Shown here one piece after another: positions 1 through 9,859 of a stretch of 32,150 bases of DNA. Source of the DNA: Zygnema cylindricum (taxonomy: Eukaryota; Streptophyta; Zygnematophyceae; Zygnematales; Zygnemataceae). Both the position numbers and the translations under genes were made by a program. The stretch's first letter is position 1; every line of letters starts with the position of its first letter. A model generated the notes under the pieces. The model was not told the origin of the DNA, ran no database searches, and saw only the letters and a list, made by a program, of their open reading frames with translations. The stretch is taken from positions 1-32,150 of the forward strand of contig JBBHKE010000916.1 of the NCBI GenBank assembly GCA_037447655.1, given 5' to 3'.

Positions 1-512
1 TCCCCCTCCCCCTCCACAAACCGCACAACTTTGCATGTATTGTTATTATGGAGATTATCTTTGACTCCCTTTTTATTTTAGATATTGGGGCAGTGTTTGT
101 ATTATTCGATGAAAGCAAAACGGCAAAGTAAGCTTGATGGATACACGGTTCTCCAGTGAAACTTATTGTTTTTTTTCTCCCTCTCTCTTCGAAAAACCGG
201 TGAGTTATATTCTTACTTTCATCATAGTTTATTTTTTTCTTCGTTTTTTTTTCAGTTTTGTCGATTGTTTGTTCTATTTTTGTTTCGGTGGTGGATATTT
301 TTTGGACTGGAATTATTAGCTGTGCAATTTTTACCTGCAGTTATTTGTTTCTTATAGGACAATCTAAAGAATTGTTTCATTGTTACAATTGTTTCTTATT
401 ACACTAACATAAATTTTTAATAGGATTAATCGGACATTTTGTACAATTTTGTGAGTAATTGTAAATTCATTGACCTTAAACGTAGTACGTTTTCCCTCGA
501 GACACGAAATAA

Positions 513-624
513 CTTCCCTCTCTCTCCCCGTCCCTCTCTGTGTCCCTCTCTCTCTCCCTCGCTTCCTCTCTCCCTCCCCTTCCCTATCTCTCTCTCTCCC
601 TCTCTCTCATCTCCCTCTCCTCTG
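513..624. repeat. CT-rich (pyrimidine) microsatellite
   Basis: Imperfect (CT)n/(CCCT)n tract with almost no purines on the + strand. Similar tracts recur at 6045-6135 and 22381-22460, and in purine orientation at 19580-19970 and 20355-20700. Confidence 0.85.
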
Positions 625-1549
625 CTTTGCCATTTTTTAAATTTTTATTATTCTGACGATAAGGTCGGGCCCGGAGTGGGACAGAGAAAAGAAAAAAAGA
701 AAGAGAACGAGATAGGCAATTGGACTTCATGTGAAGATCTACAATTTTGCAACTAAAAGACGAAATCGTCTTATTTACTGTTTACGGCTTCCGATTGACC
801 GGTTTATGGATTGGACAAGAAAAAAAAAGAAGGGTAACTCGACCGTGTGAAGAGAAGTAGCCAATTTTGTCAAATGAAGCATTTTTTGATCGGTCACCTC
901 CGTTTTTTTTCTTTTTTGTTCTTTTTTTTTCTTCTTTTTTTTTTTTTTTGGGATATGCCAATTTTGACTAAGGTCCTTCAGTTTTGTGGTAATTTGTGTG
1001 GACAGAGGCAATGAGGGAGAGGGGGAGAGAGATAGATAGGTGGAGAGTGAGAGTGAAGAGGGTTTAAGAGGGATGAGTAAAATACACTTTGTAGACACTC
1101 GATTATCTCGATTATTTTTAGTCGCTGTTGACACCCAATTTTGTAGCTTAGCGATTGAGAAAAAACGGTTTTTGGAAAAAGTGTCCGGTTTTTGAGTTTG
1201 TTTGTTGGCCCTTTTTTTTTCGTTTTGGAGGGAGGAAATTGTTAAAGAAACATCTTCAAATTTTCCTTGTGTAGCTCGATATTAGAGTGTACAGAAAAAA
1301 GCTGTATTTTTAGGGGCCCGCGGGAACACTATTTAGCTGTATTTTTTGACGGAAAGGGAAATGTATTTTTTTTTTATTCTTGTAAGTTGGACACAATTTG
1401 TAACTTGAGAATAAGTTTTTTCAAATGTGTTTTTCGAAAAAAAAAGCTTAAAAACTAAAAGGGTTCGTATATTGTAGGAATCACATTTTTACTGTATTTT
1501 TTTGTGTTTGTTTTCTAATTTGAAGTTTCTTTTTTAAATTTCTCTTTTG

Positions 1550-1815
1550 AAGTTTTTTTGTTTTTTTTGTTTTTTGTTTTTTGTTTTTTTTTGTTTTTTT
1601 GCGTTTTTTTTTGTTGTTTCTACGTTTTTTTTTTTTTTTTTTTTTTAAAAATTTAAAATTTTTGGACTTTTTTATTTTTTTTTTTTTTTTTTATTTTTTT
1701 TTTTTTTTTTTTATTTTAAAGTTTTTTTTTTATATTTTTTTTTTTAAGTTTTTTTTTTTTTTTGTTTTTTTTTTTTGTTTTTTTTTTTATTTTTTCTCTT
1801 TTTTTTTTTTTTTAA
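1550..1815. repeat. Poly(T)-rich low-complexity block
   Basis: About 265 bases consisting almost wholly of T runs broken by single G or A residues. An open frame through it encodes mostly phenylalanine and is an artefact of composition. Confidence 0.9.
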
Positions 1816-2173
1816 TTTGAAAAGTTTAGAATTTGTGGACATATTTTAAGTTTTTATATGTATTTGAACTTTTTTGTTTTATTACCTGCTTAAACTGTGT
1901 CTTTATATCGATTTTATTCGATAAAAGAGAGTGGCTGGTGTTTAAACGATTATACCACAATTTTTAAACCTAATTCTTTTTAGAGTTTGTTGCAACTTTT
2001 TTTTGATAGTAAATCATGTGTGGAGAACACTTCTCAAAGGAGGGAAGGGGGGTGGAGGGAGAGGGAGGGAGGGCGGAGAGGAGGAGACGAAGAGCCATGT
2101 CTCACTACATTAAAAGGGTATTCTATTTTATAATAATACTATATTCTCTTATCTTTACACCATATCGTGTAAA

Positions 2174-2310
2174 TAATAATAAAAAAGGTACACACTAATT
2201 TCTCAACTCCAAAAAATAATAAAAAAAGTACACACTAATATCTTGATGGCTAATAAAAAAGATACACATTAATTCCTCAATTGCATTAAAAAATAATGAA
2301 ATAGTACATA
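2174..2310. repeat. Imperfect tandem repeat, unit roughly 40-50 bp
   Basis: Successive copies of an AATAATAAAAAA-GTACACACTAATT-TCTCAA pattern: GTACACACTAATTTCTCAAC, GTACACACTAATATCTTGAT, ATACACATTAATTCCTCAAT, GTACATACCAATTGCC. It is followed by three copies of ATGGCTTT(T) up to about 2360. Confidence 0.6.
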
Positions 2311-3003
2311 CCAATTGCCTTGCTAATGGCTTTTAATGGCTTTCGGCTCAATGGCTTTTGCCAATATTATATTTATATTTTTTTAGGGTGTCGAACAATT
2401 GATCATTGCGATATATTGACATCGATATAGCAGTATCAACAATCTGGGTGTACTTTGCCATGCATTACATAGGTTTTGTTGCAAATCCTTTACAGTATGT
2501 ACATCTAACCTGAGTTTATTCTAGAAAAATATTAGTATGCTGTCGCCGAATATCCCTATATTGATATGGGCAAAGTCTATAATTAGATGGCGCGATGTAC
2601 ATAAAAATCGATATAAAGTTTTCGATTTCTACCGATAAGTAAACACCACAAGACCCAGCTCAATTAAAGTTAATCACTCTAGTTCCCGGTAGTGATTTTT
2701 TGAGCCAAAATCGTAAACTAATGTTAAAAAGCATGTAAGTGGCTCACATCAACAAACGTTGCAAAGTTCTTTTATCAGGTTAACTGTGAGAAACTGTTAA
2801 CGCGACTCTAGTTAGTTCACCAACTCTATTTGCGATGGACGGCGCATATCGCTCACATTGCCTCGCACTAAACAGGAAAATATCTATGAGGTCACTAATT
2901 CAGTAATTCCGCACTAAAAACAATCAGTGCCATTGCACTGTAGGTCACGAATTAAATGTGATGGTTAGGACCTAGTTTGTGAGGCTCTTCATGAACGTCC
3001 TCA

Positions 3004-3289
3004 CCATAGTTCAAAAGTAGGCGTTTTTATGGTAGGCCTTTGGTCGGCGCCTTTATAGTAAGTTGTGTTATGGGCTTTTCATGTGATCTTCTTAGATCGC
3101 TACTTTGATCAGATACCGTCCGATCGTCTGAATCTGACGGTGTAAATATAATTGGTCCAATTTTTGGTCCGAATGTTTTAATTGGTCCGAATAGGTCCGA
3201 ATATAATATGGGTCTTAAGGTCATATTGTATGCTTTGCGTACAATAGGCATATTATATGGGCCTACTTTCACCTACTTTTGAGCTATGG
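3004..3289. mobile_element. 286-bp MITE with terminal inverted repeats and flanking duplication
   Basis: The left end CCATAGTTCAAAAGTAGG matches the reverse complement of the right end, CCATAGCTCAAAAGTAGG, at 17 of 18 positions. Both ends are flanked by TCCTCA (2998-3003 and 3290-3295), a 6-bp target-site duplication. If the two terminal C residues are counted as flank, the identical block is longer (GTCCTCACC). The interior is AT-rich with repeated GGTCCGAAT motifs and no credible coding capacity. This is a non-autonomous DNA transposon; the superfamily is not assigned because the exact duplication length is ambiguous. Confidence 0.8.
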
Positions 3290-3877
3290 TCCTCACCTAC
3301 GTAAATTGCGGTGATTCTAGGCCGTACTGACAGCTGAAACCGACGCTGTGGATTTGATACGGGCGCTTTAGATCTCTCCTAAGACATGCAGCGGAGCGTC
3401 AATAAGGGCTGGAGCCTTTCGGGTCACGAGACGGTCGCTTTAGGTGACGCAGAAAGTACACCGGCTCAATAATCGATAGCCGCGGGGGAATCTGATGAAC
3501 CTATTAGATTTGATTGTGTGCTACTGTACTTGTGGAAAAAAGTACGGTACACAAAAATTGTACCAAAGCGTGGCGCGCTCTGAATGGCGGGAAATGTGAT
3601 TTACGTCATCTAATGGGTCCGAAAATCGGGTGACGGGCCAGACGACCGTTCTTATGACCCAAAACTTGGCCTAAGGACCATAGAACGACGCTGTACGAAT
3701 TTTGTACGAACAATATCGTTTAGTTCGAACTAATTTTCTGGAAAATTATTTTAAGGTACGATGTCATAAAATCTACCGTACTCAGCAAAAGGACGAAACC
3801 CTAAAATTGCGCGATGATTCGCCATTCTTCAAGAATGAGCGGGCGCGAAAATTGCTGGAATACTTCCATAGAGGTTT

Positions 3878-3915
3878 CATTCGTACGGATTTTGACTTTT
3901 TTTACGAAAAATGCG
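3878..3915 (-). repeat. Inverted copy of the 24.8/25.3-kb dispersed repeat
   Basis: ATTCGTACGGATTTTGACTT and the following ACGAAAAA segment are the reverse complement of 24850-24888 (ACGTAGTTTTCGG..AAAGTCAAAATCCGTACGAAT) with few differences. The similar segment at 25320-25360 is a third member. The family is therefore spread over more than 21 kb of this window. Confidence 0.6.
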
Positions 3916-4228
3916 TTATTTTTTCTAGTTATATTTTCGCCATCCTTCACGAAACGGCCGGGCCGCGGGCGAATCTTCGCCTACTTTTTGAAACTTAACG
4001 ATTACCGGTAACTATGTTGAAACTTGAAATTGTCTCTCCAAACGTAAAATAGTAAAGAGTTGGCAATTAATTCACACATGCCTAGTTCGAAACCCTAGTA
4101 CGAACCAATGTTGTTCTACACAACATAGAGTTCGTACAATGTACGAGCTGTACGATCATATTTGTGTGGACCTGTGGCTGCAGTCCTAGAGAAGATACAG
4201 TCGATGAACGAACCCAGAGGCATGTGAA

Positions 4229-4299
4229 ATGTCAAACCACTTTTTGCCTTCTGGGTTTTTTAGGATTTTTTAGGGTTTTAATGTCAAACCACTTTTTGC
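4229..4299. repeat. Two direct copies of a 19-bp sequence
   Basis: ATGTCAAACCACTTTTTGC occurs identically at 4229-4247 and 4281-4299. The copies are separated by a TTAGGATTTTTTAGGGTTTT spacer. Confidence 0.85.
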
Positions 4300-6044
4300 G
4301 TGATGTCACACATTTGTTGTCGGCGTGCCTGAAGAATATCTGCGAACCACATTTGCTGTTACAGCGACCGGCCGCACTTGCCGACGGCTTGCAGATTTTT
4401 GTCTAGTAGCGTGCACATATTCCGCCACTACTATTGGCGGAAAGTGGCACAGATTTGCCACGTGGCAGAAAACTTTCACTGGAGGAGTGGAGGGAGCAGC
4501 AGCGAGGCAGTAACGGTACTCTGGTTTCCAAATTTTGGAAACTTGCCGTAGCCACTACAATTCTACAACCTAACAGAAATGCTACAAATCGTACATATCG
4601 TACTTTCAAACGATTTACTGTACCTTTGCATACGTCACAAGGTTTACAGTTTTCTATGTGCTTGCAGTTTCGGACCTTCGGCCAGAGAAACGGTCTCGGC
4701 AGGGATCTAATCCAACGGTTGAGAAACAGAATGTAAAATATATTGCGTCAAAATTGGCATTTCCACATTGTATAAAATGTCTTACGTACAAACGAGAATT
4801 ACGCTTTGAAAGTACATATCGTACGGTAAATGATTGAACATGCAAAGATTTCTGCCTTGTGCTGACAAATGGATTCTGCACTGCCCTGACAGTTATTATT
4901 CCCGGCTGTCACTACTGTACGGTTTCGTACTATTCTGTGTGCACAGGACTACATACGACAGAGTCTGCGTGGCATCAACCGACGTCGCGGAAAGTGACAG
5001 AAAATCAGACGTCCGTACTATGTCCATTTGTTTTCATTTTCTGGCTTTCTCTCGATACACGACAAACAGTATTTTGTTTGTCGCCTCAAGCCACTTGACC
5101 GGCATGGACCTTGAGCCGACAGCTACTGTAGTTTTTAAAATTATATTAGAATTAGTATCATTTATTATGTTTTTATTTGCAATTATATTACTGATTCATC
5201 GGAATATGCTGAAATATCATTGTTGGCTAGTCTGCATAACAGAAGAGAGGAACCGACACTGAGATCCACGTGGAATGTTGTCGACGTTTGCGCTCATTTC
5301 CGGAAGCTATGCGGACGCCTAACAATGGATAGGTTCGTTCACACGTGTCTGCAAAGCAGCGTTTTTCCTTCATCAATTCACTGTCCTACACCTGGCTGAC
5401 GTCCGAGACACCTATGCCATCGTTTCGTGTCCTTTTTCAGAATCCGTATGCTAAGAAACAATAATATATTTGTACTAAATACTCCGCCCAAACTCAAACA
5501 ACTTAAAATAAGTACAAAGTTTCACTTCTTTTCACTTACCTATAGTACTAGTTTCATTTTAATTTGTACCGTACCACAAAATCCCGTAATCTCGCCTGAC
5601 CCTTCTTGTCGTTCTTGCGAAAGTCGCCAGCGCGCGGTTTTGTCCGTTTGTTTTTTGCCGGTCAGCGGCGCCCTCCGAACCGGGCAGCTGGAAAACCGTC
5701 CAAAACCGCGAATTTTTTCCAGAGTTTTTGACGGCGCTACATTGTTTATGAACCGTCGGCGGCCCATTTGGTAGTTCAGGAATTCGAATGCGCCTCCAAG
5801 TCAACAAATTTTGGTTCCTCTTGGAGCTTTCATGAGTCCAATGCTAGGAGAAGCCTCTCCATTAATGTGCGAATGTTGACTTTTCATGGGATTTTTGTTC
5901 CATTTATGACATAGATTTTCTTCCTCGGATCCTTTTTAACTTTTTTTTTTCCGTCTCTAAATATATTTTCTACGGAAGGTTACGTATTATTGAAGCTTTT
6001 AAGTATTAACAAGAGACAAAACGTATTTCTCATTGAGAAGTGAA

Positions 6045-6365
6045 TAGTCCTCTCTCTCTCTCTCTCTCTCTCACTCTCTTCTTTCTCTCTCTCTTCTCTC
6101 CCTCTCTCCCTCCTCTCTCTTCTTCAAGTTTTTTTCTCTTCCTCTTATCCTACTTTTCCTTCGAGATAATTCACGCAATTTTCTTCTCTTTGTCATTTTC
6201 TTTCCAAAAACACTCATGGAAAACGACAAGACATAACTTTTTTCGCTAAATAATTCTCCCCAACTATTCAATTTCCCCTCCCTTTCCTCCATTCTATTTC
6301 AAGTAGGAAGCTTAAAAACCTTCCTCTCCTCTCCTCTCCTCGTCCCTTCCCTTCTCCTCTCTTCT
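6045..6365 (+). promoter_or_regulatory. Pyrimidine-rich leader of the pyrophosphatase-like gene
   Basis: A (CT)n microsatellite (6049-6135) and a second CTCCT-type tract (6323-6362) lie immediately before the ATG at 6366. CT-rich 5' untranslated leaders are common in plant genes, so this probably is leader or core-promoter sequence. The transcription start cannot be fixed from sequence alone. Confidence 0.5.
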
Positions 6366-7188
6366 ATGGCAATTGATAAAATGACCCACAGCAGTTACTC
6401 CAACAACGCAGCTAAACCCCCTTTGCCCTCCAACTCCATTAAATGCAAATCCCACAATCCCCTTTTGCTCAGTATCGATTCCGAATTATCTCTCGACGGT
6501 ACCCATTCCCCCAAACCAGTTTCCCCCGATTCCCGAACCAGTCCCGATCCCGATCCCGAACCTAAATTCCGCGTCACCCATGTCGGCGATCCTGAAACCC
6601 TCTCTCTCCGAATTCTTCTATTCGACGTTTTAAACCGAAAAATTCGTTCGGCTTGGGAAGACGTCCATCTGTACGACAGTACGGGCTTCTTAAACGTCGT
6701 TTGTACCGCTTCGAAAGGGACAAAAACGGAGTACGAAATCGCTCAAGACGAAGAACTCAATCCTCTCCGAATCCGTAGGAAGCAAAAAAACGGCGGAAAA
6801 AACCTCAAAAAAAACGGTGGAAGAAACGACAAAATTTGTCGACTTTCGACGGAATCTCCGTGGAACTTGGGGATACTCTCCCAAACTTTGTCGCATCCGG
6901 ACCACCCGTCGGAAGACGTAATAGGGATACCTTTCGACGGGAGACCAATGGAGGTGATAGAGATAGGGGGGGAGGGAAGGAGAGTGGGAGAAGTGTACAC
7001 TGTTAAACCACTCGCGGCTTTTACGGTGATAGAGAAAGCGTCGATACTTTCGTGGAAAGTAGTGGCTATCAACATTAAAGATAGTATGGCGCCAGTATTG
7101 GAGGATATGGAGGATTTGCAGCGACTCATGCCGTCGGTTTTGGGCGAGGTTCGGGAATGGCTTCGGAATTGTCGGTACTGCGATGAAG
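6366..7188 (+). CDS. Exon 1 of the pyrophosphatase-like gene
   Basis: Encodes residues 1-274 plus one base of codon 275. The donor is GAAG/GTGATT at 7188/7189. Reading on would stop at 7194-7196, cutting the pyrophosphatase fold just before its final conserved helix, so the splice is needed for a complete domain. Confidence 0.88.
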
Positions 7189-9859
7189 GTGATTAGGGAA
7201 GACTTTCGGTTTTGTGGGTTTTAAAAAGTTGAAAAGTTGAAAAGTTGAAAATTTGAAAAGTTAAAAACTTTGAAAAGTTTGGAATCTTAAAAAAAATAAA
7301 ATTTTGAAAACTTGAAAAACTTGAACTTTGGTGGATATCAGTATTGGTGGGTCAAAATTTCGAGATTGGTGACTTACATTTGGTGAAGGAATGTTGAGCT
7401 TTCTTTTTTATTTTTTCTTATTATATTGCTGAACCAGGACTGGATATTTTTTTTTGTTGTTGTTTTTCGGTTTGTTATTTGTTTTTCTTTATAACCCTGA
7501 AACGATAAGTATTTGATTTTTTTTTATTTTTTTTATCAAGGCTTCCCTGAAACTGGAAACTCTGTTTTCTGTAGTTTAGTGGCCACAAATTGACTGTCTT
7601 TTTTCCGTTCATTCTTTTAATTGAAGTTTTGTAATAAACTATGTCAAATTGTTTTTTGCAATTTTTTTTCCAGACGATCTCCCAAACGCCTTTGGATTTA
7701 ATGAAAGGCCATCGGGACGTGACGAGACGGTCGCCATGGTGGCTCATGCTCATTCCACGTGGCAGCTTTTACAGGACGCTGACAACAAATCAAATGCCTC
7801 CACCAAATCTTTTGAGGCAGTTGACTATGATAATATTTTCAAAAAACAGTCAAGAAAGGAGATATCTATGGTTACGGAGGTATCTCTTGGGAAGGAGATA
7901 TCTATGGGGAAGGAGGTATCTCTTGGAAAGGAGGTATCTATGGGGAAGGAGGTATCTACGGGAAAAGAAATGATTTATCCCTCGAACGTTGTTGTCGACA
8001 TGTCTTTACCATCAAATGCTGGCAATTTTTCAAGGAGGGAATCTTTACAAGTGGGATATCCAATTGATATTGACTGTACGGATGGTGAATCTTTGAGTCC
8101 TTCTTCAACTGTTAGTATTAGCAGTCCGGATGGGACACGTGAGGAGGAGGCTCTTCGTTTCGAAAAATTGAAGGAACGAGTTTCTCGGTCGAGTCGGAGG
8201 AGTGGGAGGAGTGGGAGGAAAATATCACCTTCTTCCGTGCTTGGAGGAGGGAAACTGGAAGACCATTTGGAGTTGTCAAATTATAATTTTTCTTCGAATG
8301 CCTATGAGGAGTCAAAATCGTCGGTAGTAAGCGCCTCAGGGAGAAAATACTCTGAGGCAGACGATAAAAGTGTTCAAGGGGAGAGTTTGCACGATGAAGA
8401 AATTCCTTTAAGTTGGTCTCCTGGTACTGGGTCTGAAGTACTTTCGTCCTTTTTGTCTTTTCCTCACGACAACGACGTCGGAGAAGAACGGAAAGTGACG
8501 AGGCGTCACTCGATTCCCCAGCCACCGCTGAGAGATAAAAGATCGTCTAAAAAGGATTTGCGACTGAGAGGGAGAGAGAGCCATAGTGGGGAACTGAAAG
8601 GGATCGAGATAGCAGAAGAGGATTGGAAAGAGTATCTATCAGCGAGAGGGGGAGGGAGAAGTACCGGAGGGTCATTAGGACGGTACGAGGGATCGAAAGT
8701 TCAAGAAAGGAGGGGAGCTGTTAGTCGAGAGAGAACCCGAAAAAGTGTCAGTTTTCCGGACGATTTAGCGGAAAATTTGCAAAAAAGTGTTGATGACATG
8801 GGAACTGCCGATGATAGTTTAACAAAGATGCGACAAAGCTGGTTGGCGAAAGGGAGATCTGTATCATATGATGGGAAGGGGAATTGGACAAGAGATGTAA
8901 AGGAATCAACAGATAATACATATCCTCGAGAGGATCGAAGGAGGACTTTACATCAATCCCAAAACAATCCTTTTTCTTCCCTCGAACCCAAAATGTCTCC
9001 AAAGGGATGTAACACAGACACCAGAGTCAACTTTTCCGAGAGAGTAGGAAGGGAAAGAGGTAATTTTCTTGAGGAAACACAGTATTCGCCTTCTCACCAT
9101 GGTTCAATTATTGTCGGTCGCCCTCCCAGTTTTCATCCGGTTGCTAAGAATACAGATGCCCCATACTTAAGAGAAAACGACTCCGTACATCACCCGACCT
9201 CGGGCCCGAGATTTTCCCGAAGCTGGAGCTTTTCGAGCGCCAGTGGCATTGAAGATGGAATCTACGTACCAAGGAGTACGACAGAAAGGATAAATTCGTC
9301 AACCGAACGAACTGGTACTAATTTGATATTGGAACGTAATAGTACACTAGAACGAAATAGTACTCTAGATCGAAATAGTACATCGGACCGTAATAGTACA
9401 TTTGAACGAAATAGTACATTACAACGGAGAGGATCTACGCCGGTCACAAGTTTTACTGATTACGGAGTACCGAGTCCGGCAGTCTTACGACCGACTTTAT
9501 CTTCTGGAAGCGGAGAATTGATAAGTAAAAACGAATGGAAACAGGAATTCGGTTCGTTTTCGGGCCGCAATAATTCTTATGACTACAGACTGCCAAGCCC
9601 GACCATCGTACGACCTGATTTATCCACCGGAAGTGGGGAATTGGCGAGTAAAAATGAATGGAAACAGGACTCTAGTACTGTACTTCGCCGCAATTCGAAC
9701 TCTCAAATAGATAGAAGGACGGGAAAGCAGATTACTTCTCCGCAAGACTTGATGCCACAAGCGGAGAGGTCCGCCGGTACTTTATGGGAAGAAGCTTTAA
9801 ACCAATACGTTCAGAGGTCCAAAAGGTCAAGCTCGAGTATATTGACGGACTTTAAATAG
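6366..9859 (+). CDS. Inorganic pyrophosphatase-like protein (probable pseudoenzyme) with long disordered C-terminus
   Basis: Two exons, 6366-7188 and 7674-9859, join through a GT-AG intron to give 1002 residues. The start ATGGCA follows a CT-rich leader. Residues 1-67 are Ser/Pro/Asn-rich, possibly a transit peptide. Residues about 68-310 follow the family I soluble pyrophosphatase order: SAWEDVHL, DEELNP, WNLGILSQT, DGRPMEVIEIG, KPLAAF, SWKVVAI, EDMEDLQRLMP, EWLRN, then across the splice LPNAFGFN and STWQLL. The family signature D-x-D-P-x-D is here D191-G-R193-P-M-E196. The DWK aspartate is S229, and the Tyr in NYG is Leu168. Metal and pyrophosphate binding is therefore expected to be lost. 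Residues 311-1002 are rich in Ser, Arg, Asn and Glu, with three peptide repeats and KSVSF at 631-635. A normal plant enzyme has about 210-300 residues. The fold call is strong; loss of activity and a scaffold role are inference. Confidence 0.88.
7189..7673 (+). other. Intron (485 bp, GT-AG, phase 1)
   Basis: Begins GTGATT and ends in a long T tract followed by CCAG. It contains a short tandem run of GTTGAAAA units at 7226-7280. Splicing joins G to AC to make Asp275 and restores the LPNAFGFN segment, which corresponds to the KPxNxFGxxN-type region of pyrophosphatases. Confidence 0.85.
7674..9859 (+). CDS. Exon 2 of the pyrophosphatase-like gene (C-terminal helix plus disordered extension)
   Basis: 2186 bases with an uninterrupted frame to the TAG at 9857-9859. 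The first 36 codons complete the pyrophosphatase domain (AFGFN, HAHSTWQLLQDA). The rest has no recognised domain. It shows clusters of basic and Ser residues (RSSRRSGRSGRK near residue 455), hexapeptide repeats at 337-372 and 827-862, a 41-residue duplication at 871-952 and the KSVSF motif at 631-635. That the frame stays open for 700 codons in such biased composition argues for selection on the protein. Confidence 0.88.
7859..7966 (+). repeat. Six tandem 18-bp coding repeats (hexapeptide EVSxGK)
   Basis: Units read EISMVT, EVSLGK, EISMGK, EVSLGK, EVSMGK, EVSTGK (residues 337-372). Nucleotide units are near-identical GGAGGTATCTATGGGGAA-type 18-mers, which suggests recent slippage expansion within the exon. 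Confidence 0.9.
9329..9436 (+). repeat. Six tandem 18-bp coding repeats (hexapeptide LERNST)
   Basis: Units read LERNST, LERNST, LDRNST, SDRNST, FERNST, LQRRGS (residues 827-862). RNST gives regularly spaced R-x-S/T sites, a potential array of basophilic kinase targets. Confidence 0.9.
9461..9706 (+). repeat. Tandem duplication of 41 residues
   Basis: Residues 871-911 and 912-952 are homologous. Both contain Y-x-x-PSP-x-x-x-RP-x-LS-x-GSGEL-x-SKNEWKQ followed by a diverging Ser/Arg-rich tail. Each unit is 123 bp. Retention of SKNEWKQ in both suggests a short linear binding motif. Confidence 0.88.

Larger units (their letters stand above)
1..2173. other. AT-rich low-complexity intergenic DNA, no gene seen
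   Basis: No open frame here resembles a protein; the short frames are phenylalanine- or lysine-rich translations of homopolymer runs. The stretch holds a pyrimidine tract, mixed GA tracts near 1010-1065 and a long T-rich block, each listed or mentioned separately. I see no exon with credible splice sites. Confidence 0.6.
3290..6044. other. Intergenic region, no supported gene
   Basis: The base composition is more balanced than to the left and many short TACGTAC/GTACGA motifs occur. The longest open frame (4834-5262, +) lacks family resemblance. Small structures include a direct 19-bp repeat at 4229-4299, a hairpin at 5060-5083 (CGACAAAC, 8-base loop, GTTTGTCG) and a copy of the 24.8-kb repeat at 3878-3915. 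The upstream promoter of the pyrophosphatase-like gene should lie at the right end. A TATA-like CTAAATATATTTTC is at about 5957-5970, but it cannot be tied to a start site. Confidence 0.45.

Noticed and set aside
4085-4100. AGTTCGAAACC as a tRNA B box
   Set aside because: No A box, acceptor stem or anticodon arm is found at the right distance.
4834-5262. 142-codon open frame with a hydrophobic segment near its end
   Set aside because: It has no family resemblance, no in-frame conserved motif and only a late ATG. The length is within chance for this composition, and the region is dense in TACGTAC-type repeat motifs.
7189-7196. Stop codon at 7194-7196 as the natural end of the pyrophosphatase-like gene
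   Set aside because: It would remove the last conserved part of the fold. A good GT-AG intron restores that part in frame at 7674.
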